Shown: piece by piece, positions 42,663-50,608 of the stretch
Layout of the letters: every line of letters begins with the position of its first letter
Position numbering within the stretch: position 1 is the first letter of the stretch
Assembly (NCBI GenBank): GCA_050182275.1
Contig: JBFXCK010000012.1
Coordinates: 1-57,833 of the forward strand
Length of the DNA stretch: 57,833 nucleotides
Source: JBFXCK01 sp050182275
GTDB lineage: Bacteria > Pseudomonadota > Alphaproteobacteria > SHNJ01
Reading direction: 5' to 3'
Translations under genes and position numbers: made by a program
The notes under the pieces: model-generated
Database searches by the model: none
The model's input: the letters and a program-made list of their open reading frames with translations, nothing else
What the model was told of the DNA's origin: nothing

Positions 42663-42691
42663 TTTATAGCGAAAGTAATTTGGCAAGTCCA
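42663..42691 (-). promoter_or_regulatory. Predicted promoter of the rpsF operon
   Basis: Read on the minus strand, TGGACT (42691-42686) and TATAAA (42668-42663) have a 17-nt spacer. They match four and five of six consensus bases. The start would lie about 50 nt upstream of rpsF. Confidence 0.5.
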
Positions 42692-42743
42692 GCGCTTTAT
42701 GCTACCAAAAGGCGTAAATATTAATAATTTAGAGGAATAGATA

Positions 42744-43691
42744 ATGAAAAAAGCCTTTATTTTCCCTGGGCAGGGCTCGCAGAGCGTCGGCATGGGCAAA
42801 GCTTTATACGAAGCCTCCTCCACCGCGCGTGAGATTTTTGGCGAGGTTGATGAAGCGCTGAAGCAAAAATTAAGCGCGTTAATGTTTAACGGCCCTATAG
42901 AAGAATTGGCCCTAACCGAAAATACCCAGCCCGCCCTGTTGGCCGTCAGTTTAGCGGTGTTGCGGACCTTGGAAAAAGAAGCCGGCTTAAAAATGAACAG
43001 CGCCGCTTTCATGGCGGGGCATTCTTTGGGCGAATATTCGGCTTTGGCCGCCACGCGTTCAATCGGTCTAGCCGACACGGCGCGATTATTAAAACGCCGC
43101 GGCCAGGCGATGCAAAAAGCGGTGCCTCAAGGCCAGGGCGCTATGGCGGCGTTATTGGGCGTTGATTTGCCGGTGGCGCAGGAAATCGCAAAGTTGGCGG
43201 CGCAAGGTCAAATTTGTGTTGTGGCTAATGACAACTCGCCGGGTCAAGTCGTGATCAGCGGCCATCGCCAAGCGATTGAGCGCGCGCAAATAATCGCCAA
43301 AGAAAAAGGCGCCAAGCGCTGCTTGATTTTGGATGTCAGCGTGCCTTCGCATTCGCCCTTAATGGCGCCGGCGGCCGATGAAATGGCAGATGCCTTGGCC
43401 GACATCAGTTTAAATAAACCTTTGGTGCCGGTGGTGGCTAATGTAACTGCGCAAGGGGTCGAGGAGCCAAATGAAATCCGCCGCCTGCTGATCGAGCAAA
43501 TCACTAACCGTGTGCGGTGGCGTGAAAGCGTTACGTACATGAAAGAGCAAGGCGTCGCCCAAATGATTGAAATCGGAGCGGGTAAAGTTTTAGCCGGGCT
43601 GGTGAAGCGCTGTGAGCCTGATATAACGGTGCTTTCCATTGAAACCCCGGCGGATATCGAGGCTTTCTTAAAGTTGGCCCAAGCGGCTTAA
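42744..43691 (+). CDS. fabD: Malonyl-CoA:ACP transacylase FabD
   Basis: A 315-residue enzyme that loads malonate onto ACP for fatty acid synthesis. FPGQGSQSVGMGK opens it and the nucleophile is Ser94 in GHSLGEYSAL. The catalytic His lies in the later SVPSHSPLM motif. It starts a plus-strand run fabD-fabG-acpP-fabF-mltG and diverges from rpsF. AGAGGA serves as ribosome site. Confidence 0.97.
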   Translation: MKKAFIFPGQGSQSVGMGKALYEASSTAREIFGEVDEALKQKLSALMFNGPIEELALTENTQPALLAVSLAVLRTLEKEAGLKMNSAAFMAGHSLGEYSALAATRSIGLADTARLLKRRGQAMQKAVPQGQGAMAALLGVDLPVAQEIAKLAAQGQICVVANDNSPGQVVISGHRQAIERAQIIAKEKGAKRCLILDVSVPSHSPLMAPAADEMADALADISLNKPLVPVVANVTAQGVEEPNEIRRLLIEQITNRVRWRESVTYMKEQGVAQMIEIGAGKVLAGLVKRCEPDITVLSIETPADIEAFLKLAQAA

Positions 43692-43702
43692 TTACCCTAA
43701 CC

Positions 43703-43786
<84 letters not shown>

Positions 43787-43804
43787 AGAGAAAAGGAGAA
43801 AAGA

Positions 43805-44539
43805 ATGCCCCTGCAAAATAAAACCGCCCTGGTGACGGGCGCCACCGGCGGCATCGGCCATGCGATTGCAAAATCTTTGCATCAGGCTGGCGCTACCGTC
43901 ATGTTAAGCGGCACCAAAGAAGATGTTTTACAAAAACTGAAGGCCGAATTTGGTGAGCGCACCCATATTTGCCCTGCCAATTTAGGAGATGCGGCGGCGA
44001 TCGAGAACTTGATCGCCGAGTCGGAAAAAGCCATGGGCAAAATCGATGTTCTGGTCAATAACGCCGGCATTACGCGTGATGGCCTATTAATGCGGATGAA
44101 AGATGAAGATTGGGAAACGGTATTGAATGTGAATCTAACTTCCGTCTTTCGTTTATCGCGCGCCGCCATCCGCGGCATGATGAAAAACCGCTTTGGCCGG
44201 ATCATTTGCATTAGTTCGGTCGTTGGGGAAACCGGTAATGCCGGACAGTGCAATTATGCCGCCGCTAAGGCCGGGATGATTGGTTTTGTAAAATCTTTGG
44301 CGCTGGAAGTCGCCAGCCGGGGCATTACCGTCAATGCGATCGCTCCCGGCTTCATCGCCACCCCCATGACTGATGTCTTAACGCCGGAGCAAAAAGAGAA
44401 AATCAACTCCCGTATCCCCTTAGCGCGCATGGGTGCGGCCGATGATATTGCAGCGGCAGCCCTTTATTTGGCGGATGATAGCGGCGCCTATGTCACCGGC
44501 CAAACCCTGCATATCAATGGCGGAATGGCGATGGTATAG
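43805..44539 (+). CDS. fabG: 3-oxoacyl-ACP reductase FabG
   Basis: A 244-residue SDR that uses NADPH to reduce 3-oxoacyl-ACP. The cofactor motif TGATGGIGHAIA is near the N-terminus. The catalytic residues are Ser138, Tyr151 and Lys155 (NYAAAKAG), and VNAIAPGFIATPMTD follows. The ATG at 43805 with AAGGAGAAAAG upstream is chosen over an in-frame codon at 43778 inside the REP-like repeat. Confidence 0.96.
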   Translation: MPLQNKTALVTGATGGIGHAIAKSLHQAGATVMLSGTKEDVLQKLKAEFGERTHICPANLGDAAAIENLIAESEKAMGKIDVLVNNAGITRDGLLMRMKDEDWETVLNVNLTSVFRLSRAAIRGMMKNRFGRIICISSVVGETGNAGQCNYAAAKAGMIGFVKSLALEVASRGITVNAIAPGFIATPMTDVLTPEQKEKINSRIPLARMGAADDIAAAALYLADDSGAYVTGQTLHINGGMAMV

Positions 44540-44584
44540 GCTAAGCCTTTGTAATATTTATTAACAATTGGCGCTTTTTTGGGG

Positions 44585-44614
44585 TTGACGGCGGGGGCGC
44601 TTATTAGCTAGTCA
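44585..44614 (+). promoter_or_regulatory. Weak candidate promoter of acpP
   Basis: TTGACG at 44585-44590 and TAGTCA at 44609-44614 are 18 nt apart. The -10 match is poor. The 117-nt gap before acpP and the need for high ACP expression make a separate promoter likely. Confidence 0.3.
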
Positions 44615-44656
44615 TGCTCGCTGAAATTAAGTAACTTTAGGAACAAGAGGTATATT

Positions 44657-44890
44657 ATGAGCGACATTCAAGACCGGGTTAAGAAAATTGTTGTTGAACA
44701 TCTGGGCGTTGAAGAAGGCAAGGTCACAGAGGCGGCCAGCTTCATTGACGATCTGGGCGCCGACAGCTTAGACACGGTTGAATTGGTTATGGCCTTTGAA
44801 GAAGAATTCGGCTGTGAAATTCCTGATGATGCCGCTGAAAAGATCTTAACCGTCAAAGACGCTGTTAAGTTCTTGGAACAACACGCCTAA
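44657..44890 (+). CDS. acpP: Acyl carrier protein
   Basis: A 77-residue, strongly acidic protein that carries growing acyl chains. Ser37 in LGADSLDTVEL takes the 4'-phosphopantetheine. Length and the whole sequence are standard for AcpP. CAAGAGG precedes the ATG. It sits between fabG and fabF as usual. Confidence 0.98.
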   Translation: MSDIQDRVKKIVVEHLGVEEGKVTEAASFIDDLGADSLDTVELVMAFEEEFGCEIPDDAAEKILTVKDAVKFLEQHA

Positions 44891-44908
44891 AGCAATTGTT
44901 GATTGCCA

Positions 44909-46171
44909 ATGCGGCGTGTCGTTGTCACCGGTCTTGGGTTGGTTACACCGCTCGCCTGTGGCGTTAAGCCCAGCTGGGAGCGGGTGCTTAATTCCCAATC
45001 CGGCATTCGCGCTATCCAAAATTTTGATGTTTCCGACCTGCCCTCTAAAATCGCGGGGCAAGTGCCGCGCGGGGATGGCAGCAACGGCTCTTTTAACCCT
45101 GATGAGTGGGTGGCGGCCAAAGAACGCAAGCGTCTTGGCGAATTTATTGTCTATGCCTTGGCGGCGGCTGAACAGGCTGTGGCTGATGCCGGCATCAAAA
45201 ATTTAAGCGATGCGGAAAAAGAGCGCACCGGGGTTATTATTGGCTCAGGCATTGGCGGCTTAAACGAAATTGACGAAAATTCCCTCCTTGTCAAAGAATC
45301 AGGCCCACGCCGGGTTAGCCCGTTTTTTATCCCTTCCGCCCTTATTAATCTGGCCTCGGGCCAAGTTTCGATCAAATATGGTCTTAAAGGCCCCAACCAT
45401 TCGGTGGTGACGGCCTGCGCCACCGGCACGCACGCTATTGGCGATGCCTCGCGCATGATTATGTTCGGCGATGCCGATATTATGGTCGCCGGTGGTACCG
45501 AGGCGGCGGTTGGCCGTTTGGGCATGACCGGCTTTTGCCAGTTGCGGGCGCTTTCAACCGGTTATAACGATACGCCGGAAAAAGGATCGCGTCCCTGGGA
45601 TAAGGGCCGTGATGGCTTCGTCATTGCCGAAGGCGCTGGTGTGGTGATTTTGGAAGAATATGAGCACGCCAAAAAACGCGGCGCTAAAATTTACGCTGAA
45701 GTAGCGGGTTATGGCATGTCGGGCGATGGTTTTCACATCACCGCCCCGCCGGAAGACGGCAATGGCGGCTTCAGGGCTATGCAGGCGGCTTTGAAAAACG
45801 CCAAGTTGAACGCCGATCAAATCGATTACATCAATGCCCATGGCACCTCAACGCCCTTAGGCGATGAGATTGAATTAAAGGCGGTTAAACGGTTGTTTGG
45901 CGATCATGCCTATAAGCTTTCCATGTCCTCGACCAAATCAGCCATTGGCCATTTGCTGGGCGCGGCCGGGGCGGTTGAGGCGGTGTTCTCGATTCTTTCG
46001 ATCCAAGATAATGTATGCCCGCCAACTTTAAATTTGGACGATCCATCCGAAGGCTGTGATTTGGATTTAGTGGCGAAAAAGCCCAAGCAGCGCAAAATCG
46101 ATGTGGCGCTTTCCAATTCTTTTGGTTTTGGCGGCACCAATGCCAGCCTTATTTTTAAGCGCGCAGCCTAA
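44909..46171 (+). CDS. fabF: 3-oxoacyl-ACP synthase II FabF
   Basis: A 420-residue condensing enzyme that elongates acyl-ACP with malonyl-ACP. RRVVVTGLGLVTPLA opens it, the nucleophile is Cys170 (VTACATGTHAIGDA), and the His residues are in NAHGTSTPLGD and KSAIGHLLGAAG. The start at 44909 gives the standard N-terminus; TTG at 44903 is also in frame. No strong ribosome site is visible, so coupling to acpP is possible. Confidence 0.97.
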   Translation: MRRVVVTGLGLVTPLACGVKPSWERVLNSQSGIRAIQNFDVSDLPSKIAGQVPRGDGSNGSFNPDEWVAAKERKRLGEFIVYALAAAEQAVADAGIKNLSDAEKERTGVIIGSGIGGLNEIDENSLLVKESGPRRVSPFFIPSALINLASGQVSIKYGLKGPNHSVVTACATGTHAIGDASRMIMFGDADIMVAGGTEAAVGRLGMTGFCQLRALSTGYNDTPEKGSRPWDKGRDGFVIAEGAGVVILEEYEHAKKRGAKIYAEVAGYGMSGDGFHITAPPEDGNGGFRAMQAALKNAKLNADQIDYINAHGTSTPLGDEIELKAVKRLFGDHAYKLSMSSTKSAIGHLLGAAGAVEAVFSILSIQDNVCPPTLNLDDPSEGCDLDLVAKKPKQRKIDVALSNSFGFGGTNASLIFKRAA

Positions 46172-46177
46172 TTTCCT

Positions 46178-47173
46178 ATGACATTGTCAATTGATTCTCC
46201 GCCGCCGCCCAAAAAGCGGATGGCGCATTTTATTATTATCGGTATTGGGCTGGCCGCCTTGGCGGTTGGCTTTGGCCTTGGCGTTTTAAACCGCTGCCAT
46301 CAACCCAATGAGATGGCGGCCGGGAAAAATGTGATTATTGCCAAAGGTTCCGGCCTTAAAGCCATCGCCGGAATTTTGCGCGATCAAAATTTCATTGCCG
46401 ATGGTTTTGCTTTTAAAGTTTGCGCCTATGCCTATGGGGAAAATAATCATTTGCAGGCAGGCGAATTTTCCATTCCGCCATTTGCTTCGATCAAAAATAT
46501 TTTGGATATTTTGGGCAGCGGCAAGCAAGTAGCGCGAAGCCTGACCATTATCGAGGGCCATAGCAGCCATGAAATAATAAATCAGTTAAACGCCATGGCC
46601 GATTTAAGCGGCCCGCCGCTGGAAAATGTAAAAGAGGGAACCCTGTTGCCCGAAACCTATCATTATCATTATGGCGACAATCGTGCGGATTTATTGAAAA
46701 GAATGCAAGAAGCACAAAATAAATTGCTGGCCGAATTATGGCCCAAGCGCCGGGCGGATTTAAATTTGGCCAATCCTGAACAAGCGGTTATTTTGGCTTC
46801 GATCGTGGAGAAAGAGACATCAGTGGCATCCGAGCGCCCAAAAGTGGCGCGGGTTTATTTAAACCGTTTAAATAAAGGCATGTTGCTGCAAGCCGATCCG
46901 ACGGTGGCTTATGGTCTGGGTTTAGATGACCGCCTCTTAACCCGCGCCGATTTAGCGAAAGACAATCCCTATAATACTTACCGCAATCCCGGCCTGCCGC
47001 CGGGGCCAATCGCCAATCCCGGCCGCGCTTCAATCGAGGCGGTTTTCAACCCGGCCGATGGGGATGAGCTGTATTTTGTCGCCGATGGCACCGGCGGGCA
47101 TGTTTTCGCCAAGACGCTGAAAGAGCATGAAAAAAATGTCCGTCACTGGCGCAAGATTTCCAAGGGCAAGTAA
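46178..47173 (+). CDS. mltG: Endolytic murein transglycosylase MltG
   Basis: A 331-residue YceG-family enzyme that cuts nascent glycan strands at the inner membrane. One membrane helix (about residues 17-37) is followed by a LysM-like region (VIIAKGSGLKAIAGIL) and the catalytic domain, with Glu211 in ILASIVEKETS as the active-site acid. LLQADPTVAYGLG and NTYRNPGLPPGPIANPG are family motifs. It follows fabF after 6 nt, a common pairing in proteobacteria. Confidence 0.96.
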   Translation: MTLSIDSPPPPKKRMAHFIIIGIGLAALAVGFGLGVLNRCHQPNEMAAGKNVIIAKGSGLKAIAGILRDQNFIADGFAFKVCAYAYGENNHLQAGEFSIPPFASIKNILDILGSGKQVARSLTIIEGHSSHEIINQLNAMADLSGPPLENVKEGTLLPETYHYHYGDNRADLLKRMQEAQNKLLAELWPKRRADLNLANPEQAVILASIVEKETSVASERPKVARVYLNRLNKGMLLQADPTVAYGLGLDDRLLTRADLAKDNPYNTYRNPGLPPGPIANPGRASIEAVFNPADGDELYFVADGTGGHVFAKTLKEHEKNVRHWRKISKGK

Positions 47174-47180
47174 AACCCGC

Positions 47181-47209
47181 TTGACAAATCTTTCCTTAAA
47201 AGAGATGAT
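47181..47209 (+). promoter_or_regulatory. Predicted promoter of the 53-residue ORF
   Basis: A perfect TTGACA (47181-47186) lies just after the mltG stop. GATGAT (47204-47209) follows with a 17-nt spacer and matches four of six bases. The start point would be about 50 nt before the ORF. Confidence 0.55.
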
Positions 47210-47217
47210 AATCATCT
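47203..47217. promoter_or_regulatory. Perfect inverted repeat resembling a Fur box
   Basis: AGATGAT-A-ATCATCT is a perfect 7-1-7 palindrome overlapping the predicted -10. Its core ATGATAATCAT equals the centre of the classic Fur box, and GATGAT-A-ATCATC differs from the GATAAT-N-ATTATC hexamer pair at two of 12 positions. Binding by Fur or a relative (Mur, Irr, Zur) is an inference. Confidence 0.5.
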
Positions 47218-47269
47218 AAGTTGTTGAAATAGCGTTAATAATTGTAATTTTATTATACAGGAGATAAAA

Positions 47270-47431
47270 ATGGCCGATAGATCTCGTAAGTTTGAAAGCA
47301 AAGCCGCACTTCATCAAGGCTCCGCAAGACGGCAGGCTATGGCTACTAAAGAGCAGAGCGAAGAGTTAAAGGAAGTCGATCCGCGAATTGCAGCGCATCT
47401 TGCCCGGCGCCAGCAGGTTAAAGTCCACTAG
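47270..47431 (+). CDS. Small protein of unknown function, 53 residues
   Basis: I do not recognise this protein. It is hydrophilic and rich in charged residues (begins MADRSRKFESKAALH, ends ARRQQVKVH), with no signal peptide, helix anchor, Cys or known motif. ACAGGAGAT gives a strong ribosome site 6 nt before the ATG. A promoter with a Fur-box-like palindrome lies upstream, which supports real expression. Its 3' end overlaps that of the convergent SDR gene by 14 nt. Because of its size it may be missed by automatic annotation. Confidence 0.6.
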   Translation: MADRSRKFESKAALHQGSARRQAMATKEQSEELKEVDPRIAAHLARRQQVKVH

Positions 47432-48212
47432 TATCCTGTAAATCCAAGGCGCCTTTTTGCGGCAGCTTGGTTAAAAGCCAGTCAAACCAGCTGGGCGGCA
47501 AGGTTTGTAACAACCAGGCGCCGAAATAGGTGCTAAAGGGAAAAGCGATCCGGCTTTTATTGGCTTCCAACCCACGCTTGATAATTCCCGCCGCTTTTTC
47601 CGCCGTCATAATGCCGGGCATCGAAAAACCATTGACGCGCGTCATCGGCGTATCGACATAGCCTGGGCAAAGCACATTCACTTTAATCCCATCGGCAATT
47701 AAAGAGCCGCGCAACGCCTCGCCCCATACTTTCACCGCCGCTTTGCTGGCGCAATAAGCGGGGGCGCCGGGGAAACCGCGGAAGCCGGCAAGCGAAGCCA
47801 TCAAAGCCAATTGCCCTTTTTTGCGTTTTTTCATCGCTTCCAGCGCCGGGAAAACGGTGTTGATAACGCCGTCAATATTGGTGGCGAAAAGCAGGCGGGT
47901 TTGAGATTCAGGCTCGCCGGCGCCGCCGGTGCCGGCCGACACGCCGGCATTGGCGATCACCAAATCAAGCGGCGCTATTTTATCGGCATGGCCGATCCAG
48001 CTGCTCATGGCGATTTTATCGGTGACATCAATAGTTGAAAAATTAGCGATAGCACCTTTATCCCGGCATTTTTTGACGATTTCTTCGAGCCGGGCTTTAT
48101 CGCGCCCGCCCAAGGCCAAGGTTATGCCGGGCGCCGCATAGCTTTCGGCCAGCGCGGCACCAATGCCACTGGAAGCGCCGGTAATCAAAATCGATTGGGG
48201 AGAGGTCATCAT
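47418..48212 (-). CDS. Short-chain dehydrogenase/reductase
   Basis: An SDR-family oxidoreductase of about 264 residues. The dinucleotide motif ITGASSGIGAALAE is at the N-terminus, IANAG is the structural motif, and YCASK is the active site Tyr/Lys with Ser in LMASLAGFRG. VLCPGYVDTPMT matches the family. The substrate cannot be inferred. Two ATG codons (48212, 48209) are candidates and neither has a ribosome site. It sits alone on the minus strand between mltG and yicC, which are neighbours in many related genomes, so it was probably inserted there. Confidence 0.87.
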   Translation of the reverse strand: MMTSPQSILITGASSGIGAALAESYAAPGITLALGGRDKARLEEIVKKCRDKGAIANFSTIDVTDKIAMSSWIGHADKIAPLDLVIANAGVSAGTGGAGEPESQTRLLFATNIDGVINTVFPALEAMKKRKKGQLALMASLAGFRGFPGAPAYCASKAAVKVWGEALRGSLIADGIKVNVLCPGYVDTPMTRVNGFSMPGIMTAEKAAGIIKRGLEANKSRIAFPFSTYFGAWLLQTLPPSWFDWLLTKLPQKGALDLQDTSGL

Positions 48213-48253
48213 TAAGGCTAGTAGCAAAAATAAACCTTCGCTACAAGATTGAC

Positions 48254-49141
48254 ATGACCATCCGCAGCATGACCGGCTACGCCAGCCATAAGGGAAATAC
48301 GGAAACCCTGGCCTGGCGCTGGGAAGTTAAAACCGTGAACAATAAAGGCTTGGATATCCGCTGCCGTCTTCCATCCGGCTATGAAGCCCTTGAAATTCAG
48401 GCTCGGCAAATAATCAATAAGGCGGTTAAGCGCGGCAGCGTGCAGGCAAGCTTGCAGTTTGATCAGAATGCGCAAGCGGGCGCTTTCCAATTCAATCAAA
48501 ATTTTATCGATGAATTTTTTACCAAGCTAGAGGGATTGAAAGGCCGGGTTGATTCCCATCCGCCGCGTTTGGCGGAAATTTTGGCGATCAAAGGCATGGT
48601 AGTTGAACAAAATGCCGGCACGGCCGAGGTGGAAAATACCAAGCTTCCCGCTTTATTGCTGGAATCTTTAGAGGCCGCGTTAAGCGCGCTCAATATCAGC
48701 CGGAGCCAGGAAGGCAAACATTTGGCTGTGATGATGGAAAATTATCTGGTTCAAATCGAGGTTCAAGTAGCGGCGGCGCGCCAGCGCCTGATCATCCAAG
48801 GAAAAGATTTGCAGCAGCGTTTATCCGCCCAGGTCGAGGTTTTATTGGCCGATAGGCAATCGCTTGACGAAGCCCGGCTTCACCAGGAAGTGGCGCTGTT
48901 AATCACCCGCCACGATGTGCAAGAGGAGCTTGACCGGCTAACCGCCCATATCGCCGCCGCCCGCGAGCTTTTAAAATCGAAGGAAGCCATCGGGCGGCCA
49001 GGGGAATTTCTTTTGCAGGAATTCAACCGCGAGGCTAATACCCTGTGTTCCAAATCCGCCGATATCGAATTAACCAAGATCGGCCTTGAGTTAAAAAACA
49101 CGATTGACCAATGGCGCGAGCAAGTGCAAAACGTGGAGTAA
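48254..49141 (+). CDS. yicC: YicC-family endoribonuclease
   Basis: A 295-residue YicC/YloC protein. Family motifs are MTIRSMTGYA at the start, WEVKTVNNKGLDIRCRLP, and the C-terminal GRPGEFLLQEFNREANTLCSK part with SADIELTKIGLELK. Family members are reported to be RNases. It is followed after 1 nt by gmk, which is a widely conserved pairing. Confidence 0.95.
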   Translation: MTIRSMTGYASHKGNTETLAWRWEVKTVNNKGLDIRCRLPSGYEALEIQARQIINKAVKRGSVQASLQFDQNAQAGAFQFNQNFIDEFFTKLEGLKGRVDSHPPRLAEILAIKGMVVEQNAGTAEVENTKLPALLLESLEAALSALNISRSQEGKHLAVMMENYLVQIEVQVAAARQRLIIQGKDLQQRLSAQVEVLLADRQSLDEARLHQEVALLITRHDVQEELDRLTAHIAAARELLKSKEAIGRPGEFLLQEFNREANTLCSKSADIELTKIGLELKNTIDQWREQVQNVE

Positions 49142-49142
49142 G

Positions 49143-49775
49143 ATGCAAGATATTTACCGCCGCGGCTTTATGTTGGTGCTGTCTTCCCCCAGCGGGGCAG
49201 GCAAAACCACAATCTCGCGGGCGCTGCTTGATTTGGATGCTAATTTAACTTTGTCGATTTCGGTTACCACGCGGCCTAAACGCCCGGGCGAAACCGAAGG
49301 CATCGATTATCATTTCACCGATGTTACTAAGTTCAATTTAATGGCCAACCGCGGCGAATTTTTGGAACATGCCAAAGTATTCAATAATTATTACGCTACA
49401 CCGCGCCAGCCCGTGGAAAAAGCCTTAAGCGAAGGCAAGGACGTGCTGTTCGATATCGATTGGCAAGGTACGCAGCAATTGGCCGAGCGGGCGCGCGAAG
49501 ATTTGGTCAGCGTTTTTATCCTGCCCCCCTCGATGCACGAGTTAGAGCGGCGCTTGAACACCCGTGCGCAAGACAGCGCCGAAACCGTCGCCTTCCGCAT
49601 GGAAAAAGCGATCGATGAAGTCAGCCATTGGGGCGAGTATGATTATATTATCGTCAATAATGATTTAGATTACAGCATCGAGCAGGTCCAAGCCATCATC
49701 ACCGCCGAGCGCCTAAAGCGCAGCCGCCAGCAAGGCCTGGCCGATTTCATCAAGCATTTGCGCCAGGGCGGTTAA
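49143..49775 (+). CDS. gmk: Guanylate kinase
   Basis: A 210-residue enzyme that phosphorylates GMP to GDP. The P-loop SSPSGAGKTT is at about residues 14-23. SVTTRPKRPGETEGIDYHF and EFLEHAKVFNNYYATPR bind the substrate. The start at 49143 is favoured because an earlier in-frame codon at 49104 lies in yicC and adds non-family sequence. Its 3' end overlaps the convergent ksgA by 26 nt. Confidence 0.97.
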   Translation: MQDIYRRGFMLVLSSPSGAGKTTISRALLDLDANLTLSISVTTRPKRPGETEGIDYHFTDVTKFNLMANRGEFLEHAKVFNNYYATPRQPVEKALSEGKDVLFDIDWQGTQQLAERAREDLVSVFILPPSMHELERRLNTRAQDSAETVAFRMEKAIDEVSHWGEYDYIIVNNDLDYSIEQVQAIITAERLKRSRQQGLADFIKHLRQGG

Positions 49776-50607
49776 GCCGGCGGGCGATTGTAAAGAAATC
49801 TTCTATACTTAATTCTTCGGCGCGGGCGGTGGGAGGAAGCCGAAGCGCGGCAATGGTTTTTTCCGTATCTGGCAGAATGGATTTCAGGCTTTGCCGCAAC
49901 ATTTTACGCCGTTGGCCGAAGGCGGCGGCGGTTAATTTTTCTAAAATGGTTAAAGGAAAATCCGGCATTTTTTCTTTGGGGATTAATTGCACCACGGTTG
50001 AATCCACTTTGGGCGGCGGCGTAAAGGCGCGGGGGTTGATGTCGAACAGGCAATCGACCTGGCAAATTGCCTGGGTCAGCACGCTTAGGCGTCCGTAATC
50101 TTTGCTGCGCGGCTTAGCAATCAGACGCATCGCCACTTCCTTTTGCACCATAATAGTCATAGCGCTTAAATGGGCGGGATTTTCCGCTATTGCTTTCAGC
50201 CACTGAATCAGCAAAGGGCTTGCGATATTATAAGGCAAATTGGCGACGATTTGCCGGGGCGGCTCGCCTAGTGTGGCGGTGGAAAATTCCAGCGCATCGG
50301 CTTCTAGCACCGTTAAGCGCCCATTGGCGGCAGTGATTAAATCTTGCAGCGCCGCGATACAACGGCGGTCTTTTTCAACCGCGATAATATTTTTGGCGCC
50401 CGCTAATAACAACGCGCGCGTCAAGCCGCCTGGGCCGGGACCGATTTCGATAATAGTTCCTTTATCTAAGTTGGCGGCGCTTTTGGCGATGCGGCCGGTC
50501 AAATTCAAATCCAGCAAAAAATGCTGGCCCAGGCTCTTATGCGCCCGTAATTCGTGCGCGGCGATGACATCGCGCAAGGGGGGCAGGCTTGCGACCTTAT
50601 CGGCCAT
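49750..50607 (-). CDS. ksgA: 16S rRNA dimethyladenosine transferase KsgA
   Basis: A 285-residue SAM-dependent enzyme that dimethylates A1518 and A1519 in 16S rRNA. KSLGQHFLLD opens the domain, EIGPGPGGLT at 54-63 binds SAM and NLPYNIASPL is the catalytic motif. The ATG at 50607 starts 1 nt after the surA stop; a longer frame to 50781 lies inside surA. The usual pdxA between surA and ksgA is absent. Confidence 0.96.
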   Translation of the reverse strand: MADKVASLPPLRDVIAAHELRAHKSLGQHFLLDLNLTGRIAKSAANLDKGTIIEIGPGPGGLTRALLLAGAKNIIAVEKDRRCIAALQDLITAANGRLTVLEADALEFSTATLGEPPRQIVANLPYNIASPLLIQWLKAIAENPAHLSAMTIMVQKEVAMRLIAKPRSKDYGRLSVLTQAICQVDCLFDINPRAFTPPPKVDSTVVQLIPKEKMPDFPLTILEKLTAAAFGQRRKMLRQSLKSILPDTEKTIAALRLPPTARAEELSIEDFFTIARRLNRPGANA

Positions 50608-50608
50608 G

